NCBI GenBank assembly: GCA_004151065.3
Contig: NWUY0300046577.1
Coordinates: forward strand, 3,506 to 14,698
Direction: 5' to 3'
DNA: 11,193 bases
Source of the DNA: Larix sibirica
Lineage: Eukaryota > Streptophyta > Pinopsida > Pinales > Pinaceae
Below, piece after piece: positions 1 through 8,547 of the stretch (positions are counted from its first letter, which is position 1; each line of letters starts with the position of its first letter). The notes beneath the pieces were generated by a model. The model had not been told where the DNA came from. It made no database searches and worked only from the letters and a program-made list of their open reading frames with translations. Position numbers and translations under genes: made by a program.

Positions 1-53
1 TTTGATAAGCAATGAGCCAAACTTAACATGACAAACGTGACAACATCTCCCCC
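1..53 (-). repeat. Possible LTR edge plus polypurine tract of a second, truncated retroelement
   Basis: Read on the - strand, positions 53-46 give a G-rich purine run (gggggaga), followed directly by TG at 45-44 and a further 43 bases to the window edge. A polypurine tract abutting a TG dinucleotide is the usual junction between the internal region and the 3' LTR of LTR retrotransposons. If that is right, the window's left edge holds the first 45 bases of a 3' LTR of a - strand element whose interior would lie to the right. No coding relic of that element was recognised in 54-1523, so the call rests on one short motif and could be chance. Confidence 0.3.
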
Positions 54-566
54 ATACTGGATTGTAAACACCTTGTTACTTTTGAGCAAAAAAAAATAAG
101 TCTTATGTGGTCAAAATTAACTCTGTTAAGGATTTTAAAAAAAAAGTAAAACCTTCCATGGCACTTAGATGTAGAACACTAGATCGACTCAATGGGTGTC
201 CTAGTCAGACATGAATCCAAAGAGGATGAGTAGCGCATCCACACACCAAAGATTTTATGTTTCTGAAATATTTATACGAGCAAACATATTGACGCAAAGC
301 TAACTAATCCATTGACCTATGTTCATAAAACGATAATCAATAATAAGACCCTTTTATTATCAAATTCTTAAATTCAACTCCCGAAAAAGGAAAACCATAA
401 CTAAGAATGATCTAATTCATATTTTGTCAACCAAACAATTTTTTTTTAAATTACACCCATTTATATAATTAAGATCAAACCTGCAAATATAATGTGATAG
501 ATTTAAAACTCCCTTAAAATACATTTAAAAATAAAAGTTTTAATAAATCAACGTTTAGATAAAATA

Positions 567-662
567 ATGCAAAAGAATAAAACAACCGCATACGCATCAT
601 ATCATCGAATAATTATGCAAAAGAATAAAACAAGTGCATAAGCATTGTATCACCAAATACCT
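567..662. repeat. Two-copy 48-bp tandem duplication
   Basis: Positions 567-614 and 615-662 are two head-to-tail units of 48 bases. Both begin with the same 19 bases (atgcaaaagaataaaacaa) and then diverge by scattered substitutions without indels. The divergence indicates an old local duplication. No coding role is apparent. Confidence 0.75.
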
Positions 663-1268
663 ATGCCACACAAAATTACTAAGATTGATATCCCATCCAA
701 TTATTTAAAAATTGTGAGATGTAAACATAACGACTAAAATGCGTAAAGACTGAAGAGAGGGATGAAGTACTGGTAGTTAATTTTTAAATCATTTTTTATA
801 AATGAAATATGAAGTACTCCTATGAGTGTTCTCACTTTCTGCACCATGCCTTCGTACATGCGAACGTAGACATTGGCATAAAATACAACGAACACTGATA
901 CAAATAAGAACTTAGCTGGGAACCCCCCAAAAAAGGATTAAACCGTTGCCTCTAACTACACAAAGTATGAGCATATTAGAGCATAACCTGCAGAAATGCC
1001 CAATATTTTAGAGTAATTTCATTTATTTATTTAAACAAATTAATATTGTTTTTTATATTTTTTTAAATTAATAAATTAACACACTAATTATAAAATTATA
1101 TCATGGAGTGTATAAGCATTGCTCAGGGGCTAAACTTGTGGTAGTGTGTTAAATAATTTGCTTTTTTAAATAGAAGAGGCAAGAGAGTAGTAAACACCTT
1201 AATTTTGTAATTTATGGTACATGTCAATAATTTTTTTTTTAATTTATAAGATAATATCATTGCTATAA

Positions 1269-1310
1269 ATATATATATATTGCTATTAATTTATCTTTTA
1301 ATATATATAT
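1269..1310. repeat. Short AT dinucleotide tracts
   Basis: Six AT repeats lie at 1269-1280 and five at 1301-1310, separated by A+T-rich sequence. They are simple-sequence tracts of the kind common in plant intergenic DNA and could differ in length between individuals. Confidence 0.7.
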
Positions 1311-1443
1311 GGAATCTACAAAGTGAGAAGTATTAAATTACACTTGGATGAATATGTTTATCATAAAAGATAAATTATATATTTGGAAGTTACAAAGTGA
1401 GGAGTATTAAAATATAAATTATGTATTTGGAATGTACAAAGTG
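1311..1443. repeat. Spaced repeat motif, three occurrences
   Basis: A roughly 29-base motif beginning ggaa and containing tacaaagtga followed by gtattaaa occurs at 1311-1339 and 1385-1413. A shorter version covering its first 15 bases is at 1429-1443. The intervals are unequal (74 and 44 bases), so this is not a clean tandem array. It could be an old duplication or part of an unrecognised small element. Confidence 0.5.
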
Positions 1444-1719
1444 CAATTTATAATAAATAGATTTGGTTATTGTTAACCCAAGACTACAACCAGAGCAACC
1501 ACATGAAACAACAAATCGGTTTTTGATGTAGGTTAGAAGATTGTTTCCTTAGAAGATGGGTCTCCACCACCAACACCCAAGTAGAAGAAACACCCTCAAT
1601 TATTTTACATATTATTACTTAATGTGTGTTGATTGTATGTAAGCATTTAGTTCCATATTTCCAACCTTGAAGTTGCTTATATGATATTTCTTTCATAATG
1701 AGTGGACCTATTATAATGT

Positions 1720-1727
1720 TATATAAA
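1720..1727 (+). promoter_or_regulatory. TATA box of the 5' LTR promoter
   Basis: TATATAAA lies inside the LTR at the position expected for the U3 promoter, with room for a start site about 25-35 bases downstream near 1750-1760. The 3' LTR has lost the matching segment. Whether the box still directs transcription cannot be told from sequence. Confidence 0.6.
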
Positions 1728-1743
1728 GGCTAGTTGTCCACAA

Positions 1744-1749
1744 AATAAA
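1744..1749 (+). terminator. AATAAA polyadenylation-like signal in the 5' LTR
   Basis: The hexamer AATAAA lies 17 bases after the TATA box in the LTR. Plant LTRs often carry such a signal near the U3/R boundary, which acts in the 3' copy during transcript end formation. Here the 3' LTR lacks the corresponding segment. The motif is short and A-rich, so chance is possible. Confidence 0.4.
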
Positions 1750-1870
1750 GAAAACCATTTTTCCTTGATGTTCTTATCGTTCTTCTTTGTTTGCAGTTTT
1801 CTCTTATTGGATTGTGTGCTTCACCTCCTAGTAAGGGTTTTTTTGGTTTTGAGGATCGAAACACATAATT

Positions 1871-1883
1871 TGGTATTATAAAA
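1871..1883 (+). other. Primer-binding-site remnant (tRNA-iMet type)
   Basis: A few bases after the LTR end the sequence reads tggtattataaaa. It matches the common plant initiator-methionine tRNA primer site (TGGTATCAGAG...) at its first six bases and at two more of the next five. Primer sites sit immediately inside the 5' LTR and prime minus-strand synthesis by pairing with the tRNA 3' end. The position supports the identification, but the degeneracy makes it unlikely to work. Confidence 0.6.
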
Positions 1884-1903
1884 TTAATCTGAGTCTACTC
1901 CAT

Positions 1904-2197
1904 CATAACAACATTTGGTTTATTCTAGCTCAGTACCCCACTTATAATTTGTCTTCTTGTCCTAGCTATTGAAGATATTGTAGATCTAATTTTTTTGACC
2001 CCATAATATCATTTGGTTTATTCTAGCTCGGTACCCCACCTAGAAATCATCTTCTTCTCCTAACTATTGAAGATATTGTAGATCGACTTTTTCTGACCCC
2101 ATAACATCATTTGGTTTATTCTAGCTCAATACCCCACCTAGAAATCATCTTCTTCTCCTAACTATTGAATATATTGTAGATTGACTTTTTTTGACCC
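1904..2197 (+). repeat. Three-unit 98-bp tandem repeat in the retroelement leader
   Basis: Units at 1904-2001, 2002-2099 and 2100-2197 are each exactly 98 bases. They share blocks such as atttggtttattctagctc and attgaagatattgtagat. The second and third units are closer to each other than to the first. The array lies between the primer site and gag, in the untranslated leader where packaging and start signals normally sit. All frames contain stops. The start of the downstream 2,996-bp duplication (2157) falls inside the third unit, suggesting this array broke the assembly. Confidence 0.9.
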
Positions 2198-2277
2198 CAT
2201 TGCCCCACCCAGAATTCAACCATATGTTTTGGTGATTTTGTTGAGGTCGCACTCCAACCCCAAAAGAAAGATCTCCA

Positions 2278-2790
2278 ATGATCTCTCAATCATACCCTAG
2301 GGCATTAGTACCAACAATAACTCTTAGTTGCCAACCCTCTTTTCTACATATCCAATGCCCCCTCCCCCACAATGTTGAACTACACATGAATATGATTATT
2401 GTTATCATTAGTAGTCTCCACAAATCAAATCAAACCTACTTATATCAATTGGAAAACAAGATCATGTTGCCAAAGTATAATGGAAAAATAAGGGGTGTAG
2501 TCGATTCATGGATCCAAAATTTTCAATTCAATTTTGAGCGTTCCCATTATTGACTAAATCCAAACAAACTCAATTAACCAATAATCATTTGGAAGGAGTA
2601 GCACAAACTTGTTTTCTTTTTATGATTACACCTTCCACAACGAACTTGATTCCCACATGGGATGGTCTATCTCATGCCCACAAAGATTGATTTTACCCTC
2701 TAGGTATCCTCTGTGATCTAAAGTGTTGTTGGATCCAATCCAACCAAGCAATTCAACAATACATATTTTTTTAGCAAGCTTAAGATACAT
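2278..2790 (+). pseudogene. gag capsid relic (left copy)
   Basis: Gag forms the particle in which reverse transcription takes place. An open stretch runs from ATG 2278 to TGA 2551, but only its last 30 codons resemble gag, with LPKYNGK at 2467-2487 followed by a DSWIQNFQ segment. The first 60 codons are probably just open leader. After a frame change, LEGVAQT (2589-2609) and then a TWD...FYPLG signature follow, both typical of the plant Ty3/gypsy capsid domain. A TGA interrupts the second part between KD and FYPLG, and stops accumulate near 2780. No CCHC zinc knuckle was recognised further on. Confidence 0.7.
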
Positions 2791-3242
2791 CTCCAGATAT
2801 AGGATTCTGAATAGGTACTCATGTTTTAAAATTCAATTCATGCCTATTATCGATTTTTAGACATGAAGTAATTTGATCTAATAGTTCCACTTTGAATTAG
2901 TCTTTCCGTTGTGCTTTATCCATCGAAAAAACAATTTCCCAATATCTTTTCCTCTCACCTGGGATCATCCATCATACCCATGTGAAACCTAACCCTAACC
3001 CTAAGTCATTCCTTTAACCAACCTCTATGTCCCTCTTCATGTTACCCTCTTCAATGGTACCCTTACCATGTATCCCAAAAGCATACTATGGCATAATATT
3101 TTTTTATGTATCAATGTGAAGGGAACACATCTCCTATGATAAACACGTGTGATCCATCTCTTGCTTTGATTACCAACACGCTCTCACATTTTTTCAAGCA
3201 TCCCTTTGCTCATAATTGTCAAATCAAAGACCAATATCCACT
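2791..3242 (+). other. Retroelement interior without recognisable coding (left copy)
   Basis: This lies where the gag C-terminus and nucleocapsid should be. All frames are broken and no CCHC knuckle was found. It contains a short telomere-like motif at 2988-3004. The same region recurs at 5788-6239. Confidence 0.6.
2988..3004. repeat. Short CCCTAA telomere-like motif (left copy)
   Basis: Seventeen bases read as two CCCTAA units preceded by a partial one. The usual plant telomere unit is CCCTAAA with three As, so this resembles the six-base type. It is far too short to be a telomere and lies inside a decayed retroelement, so chance or a minor interstitial repeat is likeliest. It recurs at 5985-6001. 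Confidence 0.5.
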
Positions 3243-3540
3243 CTTCTGGTGGACAATAGAAACCAACGTAATATAGTTTCCTAGGCCTTGGTTCAATGTC
3301 TCTAACTACCCACTTCTCCACATCCATTACCTTATCATATCAGTTGGTTCCAAAACATTGTCCACAAGCTTGTGGTCAATACTCGTTGCACTTTCACATT
3401 TATTATATACCCATTCTGGTATACCAAATAATGTGATGGGCACCCCTATATTGTGTTGATCTTATCTCATGGATTCCCTACTAATGACTACATCATGCTA
3501 TTTATGATTACATTCACCACACTTATCATTTTTCAAATAT
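3243..3540 (+). pseudogene. Retropepsin-like aspartic protease relic (left copy)
   Basis: Retroviral-type proteases cleave the Gag-Pol polyprotein. The frame starting at 3243 reads LLVDN followed by QRNIVS, matching the plant Ty3/gypsy protease active-site region, where D-S/T-G is normal. The aspartate is present (GAC 3252-3254), but the next residues are N and R, so the triad is destroyed. Downstream, LPTSPHP and a YHISWF stretch also fit the family. In-frame stops (a TAG after IVS, then TAA) and a later frame change show it is dead. A tail segment reading FFKYG near 3530 probably marks the protease-to-RT linker. Confidence 0.75.
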
Positions 3541-3713
3541 GGTAATATTTAAGTTCTTACCTCTTTGTAGGTCATTGTGCCTCTTATCATCTCTAGAAAA
3601 AATGTTGTTTGCCAAGTTATGTTAAACAAATACCTCTCCCTATTCCTAGTACAATCCACTAAACTAGACAACATGCAACATCCCACTCCTCCTTCCATGC
3701 AACCCTTTCTCAA
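3541..3713 (+). other. Protease-RT linker region, no clear coding (left copy)
   Basis: This is the broken frame between the protease and reverse transcriptase relics. Family members carry a variable linker here, and nothing specific could be matched. It recurs at 6538-6710. Confidence 0.4.
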
Positions 3714-4575
3714 CTAATTTGCATATATTTTTTATCCATCCACTAGCCTCCCACCTTCCAAACCATACAACAATTTATTGATTTAATTATAGGCTCCCTA
3801 CTACCCAATGCCCCAACTTACTGTCTCACACTCATTGAGGCCATGCAATATCAATGCCAACTCAAAAATATTAAGGAATATGGCCTCATCCAACCTAGTA
3901 CCTCTCCCTTTGGGTCACTAGTCTTGATACCCAAAAAGAACAAGAATAATGGATCATGGTCACAAATTATAGGGATACCAATTTAAAATTATTGTAAAAA
4001 ATTGATATCCATTACCTGCAATTGATGACATACTAGATTACCTCCATGGTGTTGGATACTTCAATAAACTATACCTTATAATAGCCTATCATAAGGTGCA
4101 AATGGAAAACAAGTATACATGGGAGACTACTTCAAATCAAAGTTTGCATTGCATAAATGGTTGGTGATTCCCTTCATGTTCATTAACAATCCAACCACCT
4201 TTACGAGATAATTAATGAACATTCACACCCCCATTTGGGTAAATATATTATTATATATCTAGTCAACAATTTGATTTTCAGTATTACATGGGGGGTTCAT
4301 CTTTAGGATGTGCATATTGGATTTGAAATTCTATGTACACACAAACTCTAGGTCATACATAAAACGTCATGTTTTGGACAAACAATAATCTATTTTGGGT
4401 TTTCTGATATCCCTGAATGAGATTTGTCTAGATCCTACCAAACTCCAAGACATTGTTGCTTAGACAACACCATCTTTAGCTACAACACATTAGAGTTTCA
4501 TAGGAAATATAAATTTTTATAAACGTTTCCTTCCATAGTTTTCTTAGGTCATGAGATCCCCGCATTATCTCACCC
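3714..4575 (+). pseudogene. Reverse transcriptase relic (left copy)
   Basis: The polymerase domain copied the element's RNA into DNA. Frame 3 gives EAMQYQCQLK, then EYGLIQPSTSPFGS and VLIPKKNKNNGSW, the fingers region. After a shift the frame reads YPLPAIDDILDYLHGVGYF. The first catalytic Asp position is Tyr (TAC 4072-4074, NKLYL). A palm segment LVIPFMFINNPTTF follows in another frame. The YLDD box reads YLVNN (4256-4270), so both remaining catalytic aspartates are lost. A final part contains LGFLISLNEICLDPTK and SFIGNINFYKRFLP, the thumb and connection region, peppered with TAG stops. At least three frames are needed. Homology then ends near 4575-4600 and resumes only at about 8548. Confidence 0.9.
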
Positions 4576-4589
4576 ACCACTAGCCCTAC

Positions 4590-5152
4590 ATATGGTCAAC
4601 CATTAAGATATCAATCAAATTTTTATCCTGTGTGCAATAATATCTCTTGATCACGACAATATATCATATCACATGCATAATCCATTAATATCAGTGCCTC
4701 CAACTTCCTATGTTACCTCTCTCAGTCAAATGGAAAATTCTCCTAGCATATTGGTCATTAGGAGACCTCTTCCCCCAAAATATGACCTCCTAATGCCATC
4801 ATAATCCTTCAGTGTAACAAACAATTTGACCTAGCATAGTTCTTGGGTCCTTAAAGGTGCTCCTAGAACAAAAGACAAGCTAATAAGTGCACTACACCCT
4901 TTTAGTCATGATTTGGAAAAATCCCACTTTTCCTTTAAAAATCATGGCTTTTGGAAGGTAGCACAAAGAATTGGTAAGCACAAAAGCATCAATTTCAAGA
5001 TGACAAGTCAAGGATAAGTTAAAATGCACAAAAATCAAGCGTTTCTCCCTAATTGAACTAAAAAAAGGGAGGCCCTTCTTCTAGGTTTCAACATCACAAG
5101 TCCGTAAGAATCCATGATAGGGCACATTATTCACTAGTTCATCTTTGATTCA
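4590..5152. mobile_element. Left part of an unrelated insertion between RT and RNase H
   Basis: Homology to the reverse transcriptase connection ends near 4590, and from there no retroelement protein can be read. The sequence is non-coding, with stretches such as ggcttttggaaggtagcaca. The fragment is cut by the n at 5153, and the full insertion is seen only in the right copy (7587-8545). It may be a solo LTR or a non-autonomous element. Terminal repeats and target-site duplication could not be placed by eye. Confidence 0.45.
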
Positions 5153-5153
5153 N
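5153..5153. other. Single undetermined base at the duplication junction
   Basis: The only ambiguous base in the window sits exactly between the two copies of the duplication. Some scaffolding programs write a single n when linked contigs are estimated to touch or overlap but were not merged. That convention, with the near-identical flanks, makes this an assembly seam rather than a sequenced base. Confidence 0.9.
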
Positions 5154-5274
5154 CCTAACTATTGAATATATTGTAGATTGACTTTTTTTGACCCCATTGC
5201 CCCACCCAGAATTCAACCATATGTTTTGGTGATTTTGTTGAGGTCGCACTCCAACCCCAAAAGAAAGATCTCCA

Positions 5275-5787
5275 ATGATCTCTCAATCATACCCTAGGGC
5301 ATTAGTACCAACAATAACTCTTAGTTGCCAACCCTCTTTTCTACATATCCAATGCCCCCTCCCCCACAATGTTGAACTACACATGAATATGATTATTGTT
5401 ATCATTAGTAGTCTCCACAAATCAAATCAAACCTACTTATATCAATTGGAAAACAAGATCATGTTGCCAAAGTATAATGGAAAAATAAGGGGTGTAGTCG
5501 ATTCATGGATCCAAAATTTTCAATTCAATTTTGAGCGTTCCCATTATTGACTAAATCCAAACAAACTCAATTAACCAATAATCATTTGGAAGGAGTAGCA
5601 CAAACTTGTTTTCTTTTTATGATTACACCTTCCACAACGAACTTGATTCCCACATGGGATGGTCTATCTCATGCCCACAAAGATTGATTTTACCCTCTAG
5701 GTATCCTCTGTGATCTAAAGTGTTGTTGGATCCAATCCAACCAAGCAATTCAACAATACATATTTTTTTAGCAAGCTTAAGATACAT
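5275..5787 (+). pseudogene. gag capsid relic (right copy)
   Basis: No base difference from 2278-2790 was found. The same open stretch from 5275 to 5550, LPKYNGK signature, frame change and FYPLG signature are present. Because the whole block is probably an unmerged contig overlap, this should not be counted as an independent gag. Confidence 0.7.
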
Positions 5788-6239
5788 CTCCAGATATAGG
5801 ATTCTGAATAGGTACTCATGTTTTAAAATTCAATTCATGCCTATTATCGATTTTTAGACATGAAGTAATTTGATCTAATAGTTCCACTTTGAATTAGTCT
5901 TTCCGTTGTGCTTTATCCATCGAAAAAACAATTTCCCAATATCTTTTCCTCTCACCTGGGATCATCCATCATACCCATGTGAAACCTAACCCTAACCCTA
6001 AGTCATTCCTTTAACCAACCTCTATGTCCCTCTTCATGTTACCCTCTTCAATGGTACCCTTACCATGTATCCCAAAAGCATACTATGGCATAATATTTTT
6101 TTATGTATCAATGTGAAGGGAACACATCTCCTATGATAAACACGTGTGATCCATCTCTTGCTTTGATTACCAACACGCTCTCACATTTTTTCAAGCATCC
6201 CTTTGCTCATAATTGTCAAATCAAAGACCAATATCCACT
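5788..6239 (+). other. Retroelement interior without recognisable coding (right copy)
   Basis: Repeat of 2791-3242, including the 17-base CCCTAA-type motif at 5985-6001. Nothing else was recognised. Confidence 0.6.
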
Positions 6240-6537
6240 CTTCTGGTGGACAATAGAAACCAACGTAATATAGTTTCCTAGGCCTTGGTTCAATGTCTCT
6301 AACTACCCACTTCTCCACATCCATTACCTTATCATATCAGTTGGTTCCAAAACATTGTCCACAAGCTTGTGGTCAATACTCGTTGCACTTTCACATTTAT
6401 TATATACCCATTCTGGTATACCAAATAATGTGATGGGCACCCCTATATTGTGTTGATCTTATCTCATGGATTCCCTACTAATGACTACATCATGCTATTT
6501 ATGATTACATTCACCACACTTATCATTTTTCAAATAT
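6240..6537 (+). pseudogene. Aspartic protease relic (right copy)
   Basis: No base difference from 3243-3540 was found. The active-site Asp codon is at 6249-6251 and is followed by Asn and Arg instead of the usual Ser/Thr and Gly. It is probably the same DNA as the left copy. Confidence 0.75.
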
Positions 6538-6710
6538 GGTAATATTTAAGTTCTTACCTCTTTGTAGGTCATTGTGCCTCTTATCATCTCTAGAAAAAAT
6601 GTTGTTTGCCAAGTTATGTTAAACAAATACCTCTCCCTATTCCTAGTACAATCCACTAAACTAGACAACATGCAACATCCCACTCCTCCTTCCATGCAAC
6701 CCTTTCTCAA

Positions 6711-7572
6711 CTAATTTGCATATATTTTTTATCCATCCACTAGCCTCCCACCTTCCAAACCATACAACAATTTATTGATTTAATTATAGGCTCCCTACTA
6801 CCCAATGCCCCAACTTACTGTCTCAAACTCATTGAGGCCATGCAATATCAATGCCAACTCAAAAATATTAAGGAATATGGCCTCATCCAACCTAGTACCT
6901 CTCCCTTTGGGTCACTAGTCTTGATACCCAAAAAGAACAAGAATAATGGATCATGGTCACAAATTATAGGGATACCAATTTAAAATTATTGTAAAAAATT
7001 GATATCCATTACCTGCAATTGATGACATACTAGATTACCTCCATGGTGTTGGATACTTCAATAAACTATACCTTATAATAGCCTATCATAAGGTGCAAAT
7101 GGAAAACAAGTATACATGGGAGACTACTTCAAATCAAAGTTTGCATTGCATAAATGGTTGGTGATTCCCTTCATGTTCATTAACAATCCAACCACCTTTA
7201 CGAGATAATTAATGAACATTCACACCCCCATTTGGGTAAATATATTATTATATATCTAGTCAACAATTTGATTTTCAGTATTACATGGGGGGTTCATCTT
7301 TAGGATGTGCATATTGGATTTGAAATTCTATGTACACACAAACTCTAGGTCATACATAAAACGTCATGTTTTGGACAAACAATAATCTATTTTGGGTTTT
7401 CTGATATCCCTGAATGAGATTTGTCTAGATCCTACCAAACTCCAAGACATTGTTGCTTAGACAACACCATCTTTAGCTACAACACATTAGAGTTTCATAG
7501 GAAATATAAATTTTTATAAACGTTTCCTTCCATAGTTTTCTTAGGTCATGAGATCCCCGCATTATCTCACCC
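6711..7572 (+). pseudogene. Reverse transcriptase relic (right copy)
   Basis: Repeat of 3714-4575 with one base change at 6826 (a, against c at 3829), which turns a Thr codon into Lys just before the fingers segment EAMQYQCQLK. Related elements often have Thr there, so the left copy keeps the likelier ancestral residue. The catalytic positions are lost in the same way: Tyr at 7069-7071 and YLVNN at 7253-7267. It is probably the same locus as the left copy. Confidence 0.9.
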
Positions 7573-7586
7573 ACCACTAGCCCTAC

Positions 7587-8545
7587 ATATGGTCAACCAT
7601 TAAGATATCAATCAAATTTTTATCCTGTGTGCAATAATATCTCTTGATCACGACAATATATCATATCACATGCATAATCCATTAATATCAGTGCCTCCAA
7701 CTTCCTATGTTACCTCTCTCAGTCAAATGGAAAATTCTCCTAGCATATTGGTCATTAGGAGACCTCTTCCCCCAAAATATGACCTCCTAATGCCATCATA
7801 ATCCTTCAGTGTAACAAACAATTTGACCTAGCATAGTTCTTGGGTCCTTAAAGGTGCTCCTAGAACAAAAGACAAGCTAATAAGTGCACTACACCCTTTT
7901 AGTCATGATTTGGAAAAATCCCACTTTTCCTTTAAAAATCATGGCTTTTGGAAGGTAGCACAAAGAATTGGTAAGCACAAAAGCATCAATTTCAAGATGA
8001 CAAGTCAAGGATAAGTTAAAATGCACAAAAATCAAGCGTTTCTCCCTAATTGAACTAAAAAAAGGGAGGCCCTTCTTCTAGGTTTCAACATCACAAGTCC
8101 GTAAGAATCCATGATAGGGCACATTATTCACTAGTTCATCTTTGATTCATTCATTCTTTCCCTTCCATTCCATTCTTACATTGAGAAATTAAGAATGCCA
8201 TTCATTCATACTTCTCCCATCCATCTTGTAGGTACCAAATCAAGGATCCAAGAACATTCAATGAAGCAAAGGACCCTCCCGACATAGAAGCTTGGAAACC
8301 ATCACGTCATATTCAAACTGCTTCAAAGGTGTAAACATTGAAAACCTATATTCATTAGTAAATAGAAAAGATAAAATCATTATTTATATGTTCAAATATC
8401 TCATTTATGCATGATTTATGAGTAGTTTAATGTATCTTAACATCTTTATCATTGTTTTATGCAATCATTATGTTTTGTTAATACTAATTTTTTTCTATTG
8501 TCTAATCCTGTAGCCCTTAGATTAGGACTTTTGTCACCTTTGTTG
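7587..8545. mobile_element. Insertion of about 0.95 kb between RT and RNase H
   Basis: Reverse transcriptase homology stops near 7572 and the connection/RNase H reading resumes near 8548, so about 950 bases of foreign DNA interrupt pol. The stretch has no readable protein on either strand. It includes a purine-rich patch near 8057-8069, a tcattcattc run at 8147-8156 and a long A+T-rich tail. Length and lack of coding fit a solo LTR or a non-autonomous element, but clear TG...CA ends and a target-site duplication were not found. Exact edges are uncertain by tens of bases. Confidence 0.5.
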
Positions 8546-8547
8546 TA

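Larger units (their letters stand above)
54..1523. other. A+T-rich non-coding flank
   Basis: No open frame of useful length, no recognised protein relic and no RNA gene is visible on either strand. The stretch holds poly-A and poly-T runs, two (AT)n tracts, a 48-bp tandem duplication and a spaced repeat family, which have their own entries where worth it. It is most likely intergenic or very old repeat-derived DNA. Flanking target-site duplication for the retroelement that starts at 1524 was looked for and not found. Confidence 0.6.
1524..1865 (+). repeat. 5' LTR
   Basis: The LTR begins TGATGTAGG, like the start of the 3' LTR at 10591, and ends near CA at 1864-1865, just before the primer-binding-site remnant. 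The first 137 bases align to the 3' LTR at roughly 80 percent identity by eye. The segment from about 1815 to 1836 (gtgtgcttcacctcctag) is shared exactly over 18 bases. The central part (about 1665-1810), which includes the TATA box and a pyrimidine-rich stretch, has no counterpart in the 3' LTR. The end coordinate is uncertain by a few bases because both LTR tails have diverged. Confidence 0.85.
2157..5152 (+). repeat. Left copy of a 2,996-bp near-identical direct duplication
   Basis: This segment is repeated at 5154-8149 with a constant offset of 2,997 and no indel. Line-by-line reading found one difference, c at 3829 against a at 6826. It covers the end of the leader repeat, gag, protease, reverse transcriptase and the first part of the internal insertion. 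It ends at gattca, where the right copy continues into a tcattcattc low-complexity run. The near-identity contrasts sharply with the roughly 80 percent identity of the element's LTRs. It is probably one locus represented twice. Confidence 0.97.
5154..8149 (+). repeat. Right copy of the 2,996-bp direct duplication
   Basis: This copy begins inside what is the third 98-bp leader unit in the left copy, without the first two units, and runs to 8149. After that the sequence continues into unique DNA leading to RNase H. It therefore looks like the start of a second contig that overlaps the end of the first. If it were a true tandem duplication, the element would carry two gag-PR-RT blocks ahead of one RNase H-integrase block. 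Confidence 0.97.

Noticed and set aside
1904-2197. CRISPR-like or regulatory array
   Set aside because: The units are contiguous 98-bp tandem copies with no unique spacers, inside the leader of a plant retroelement.
2988-3004. Interstitial telomere or chromosome-fusion scar
   Set aside because: Only about two and a half CCCTAA units, lacking the extra A of the usual plant telomere unit, and embedded in retroelement sequence. Too short to support a fusion or healing event.
2157-8149. Biologically real tandem duplication giving the element two gag-PR-RT blocks
   Set aside because: Not excluded, but less likely. The single n, the near-identity compared with old LTRs, the break points at repeats, and the normal element size after collapsing all favour an assembly seam.
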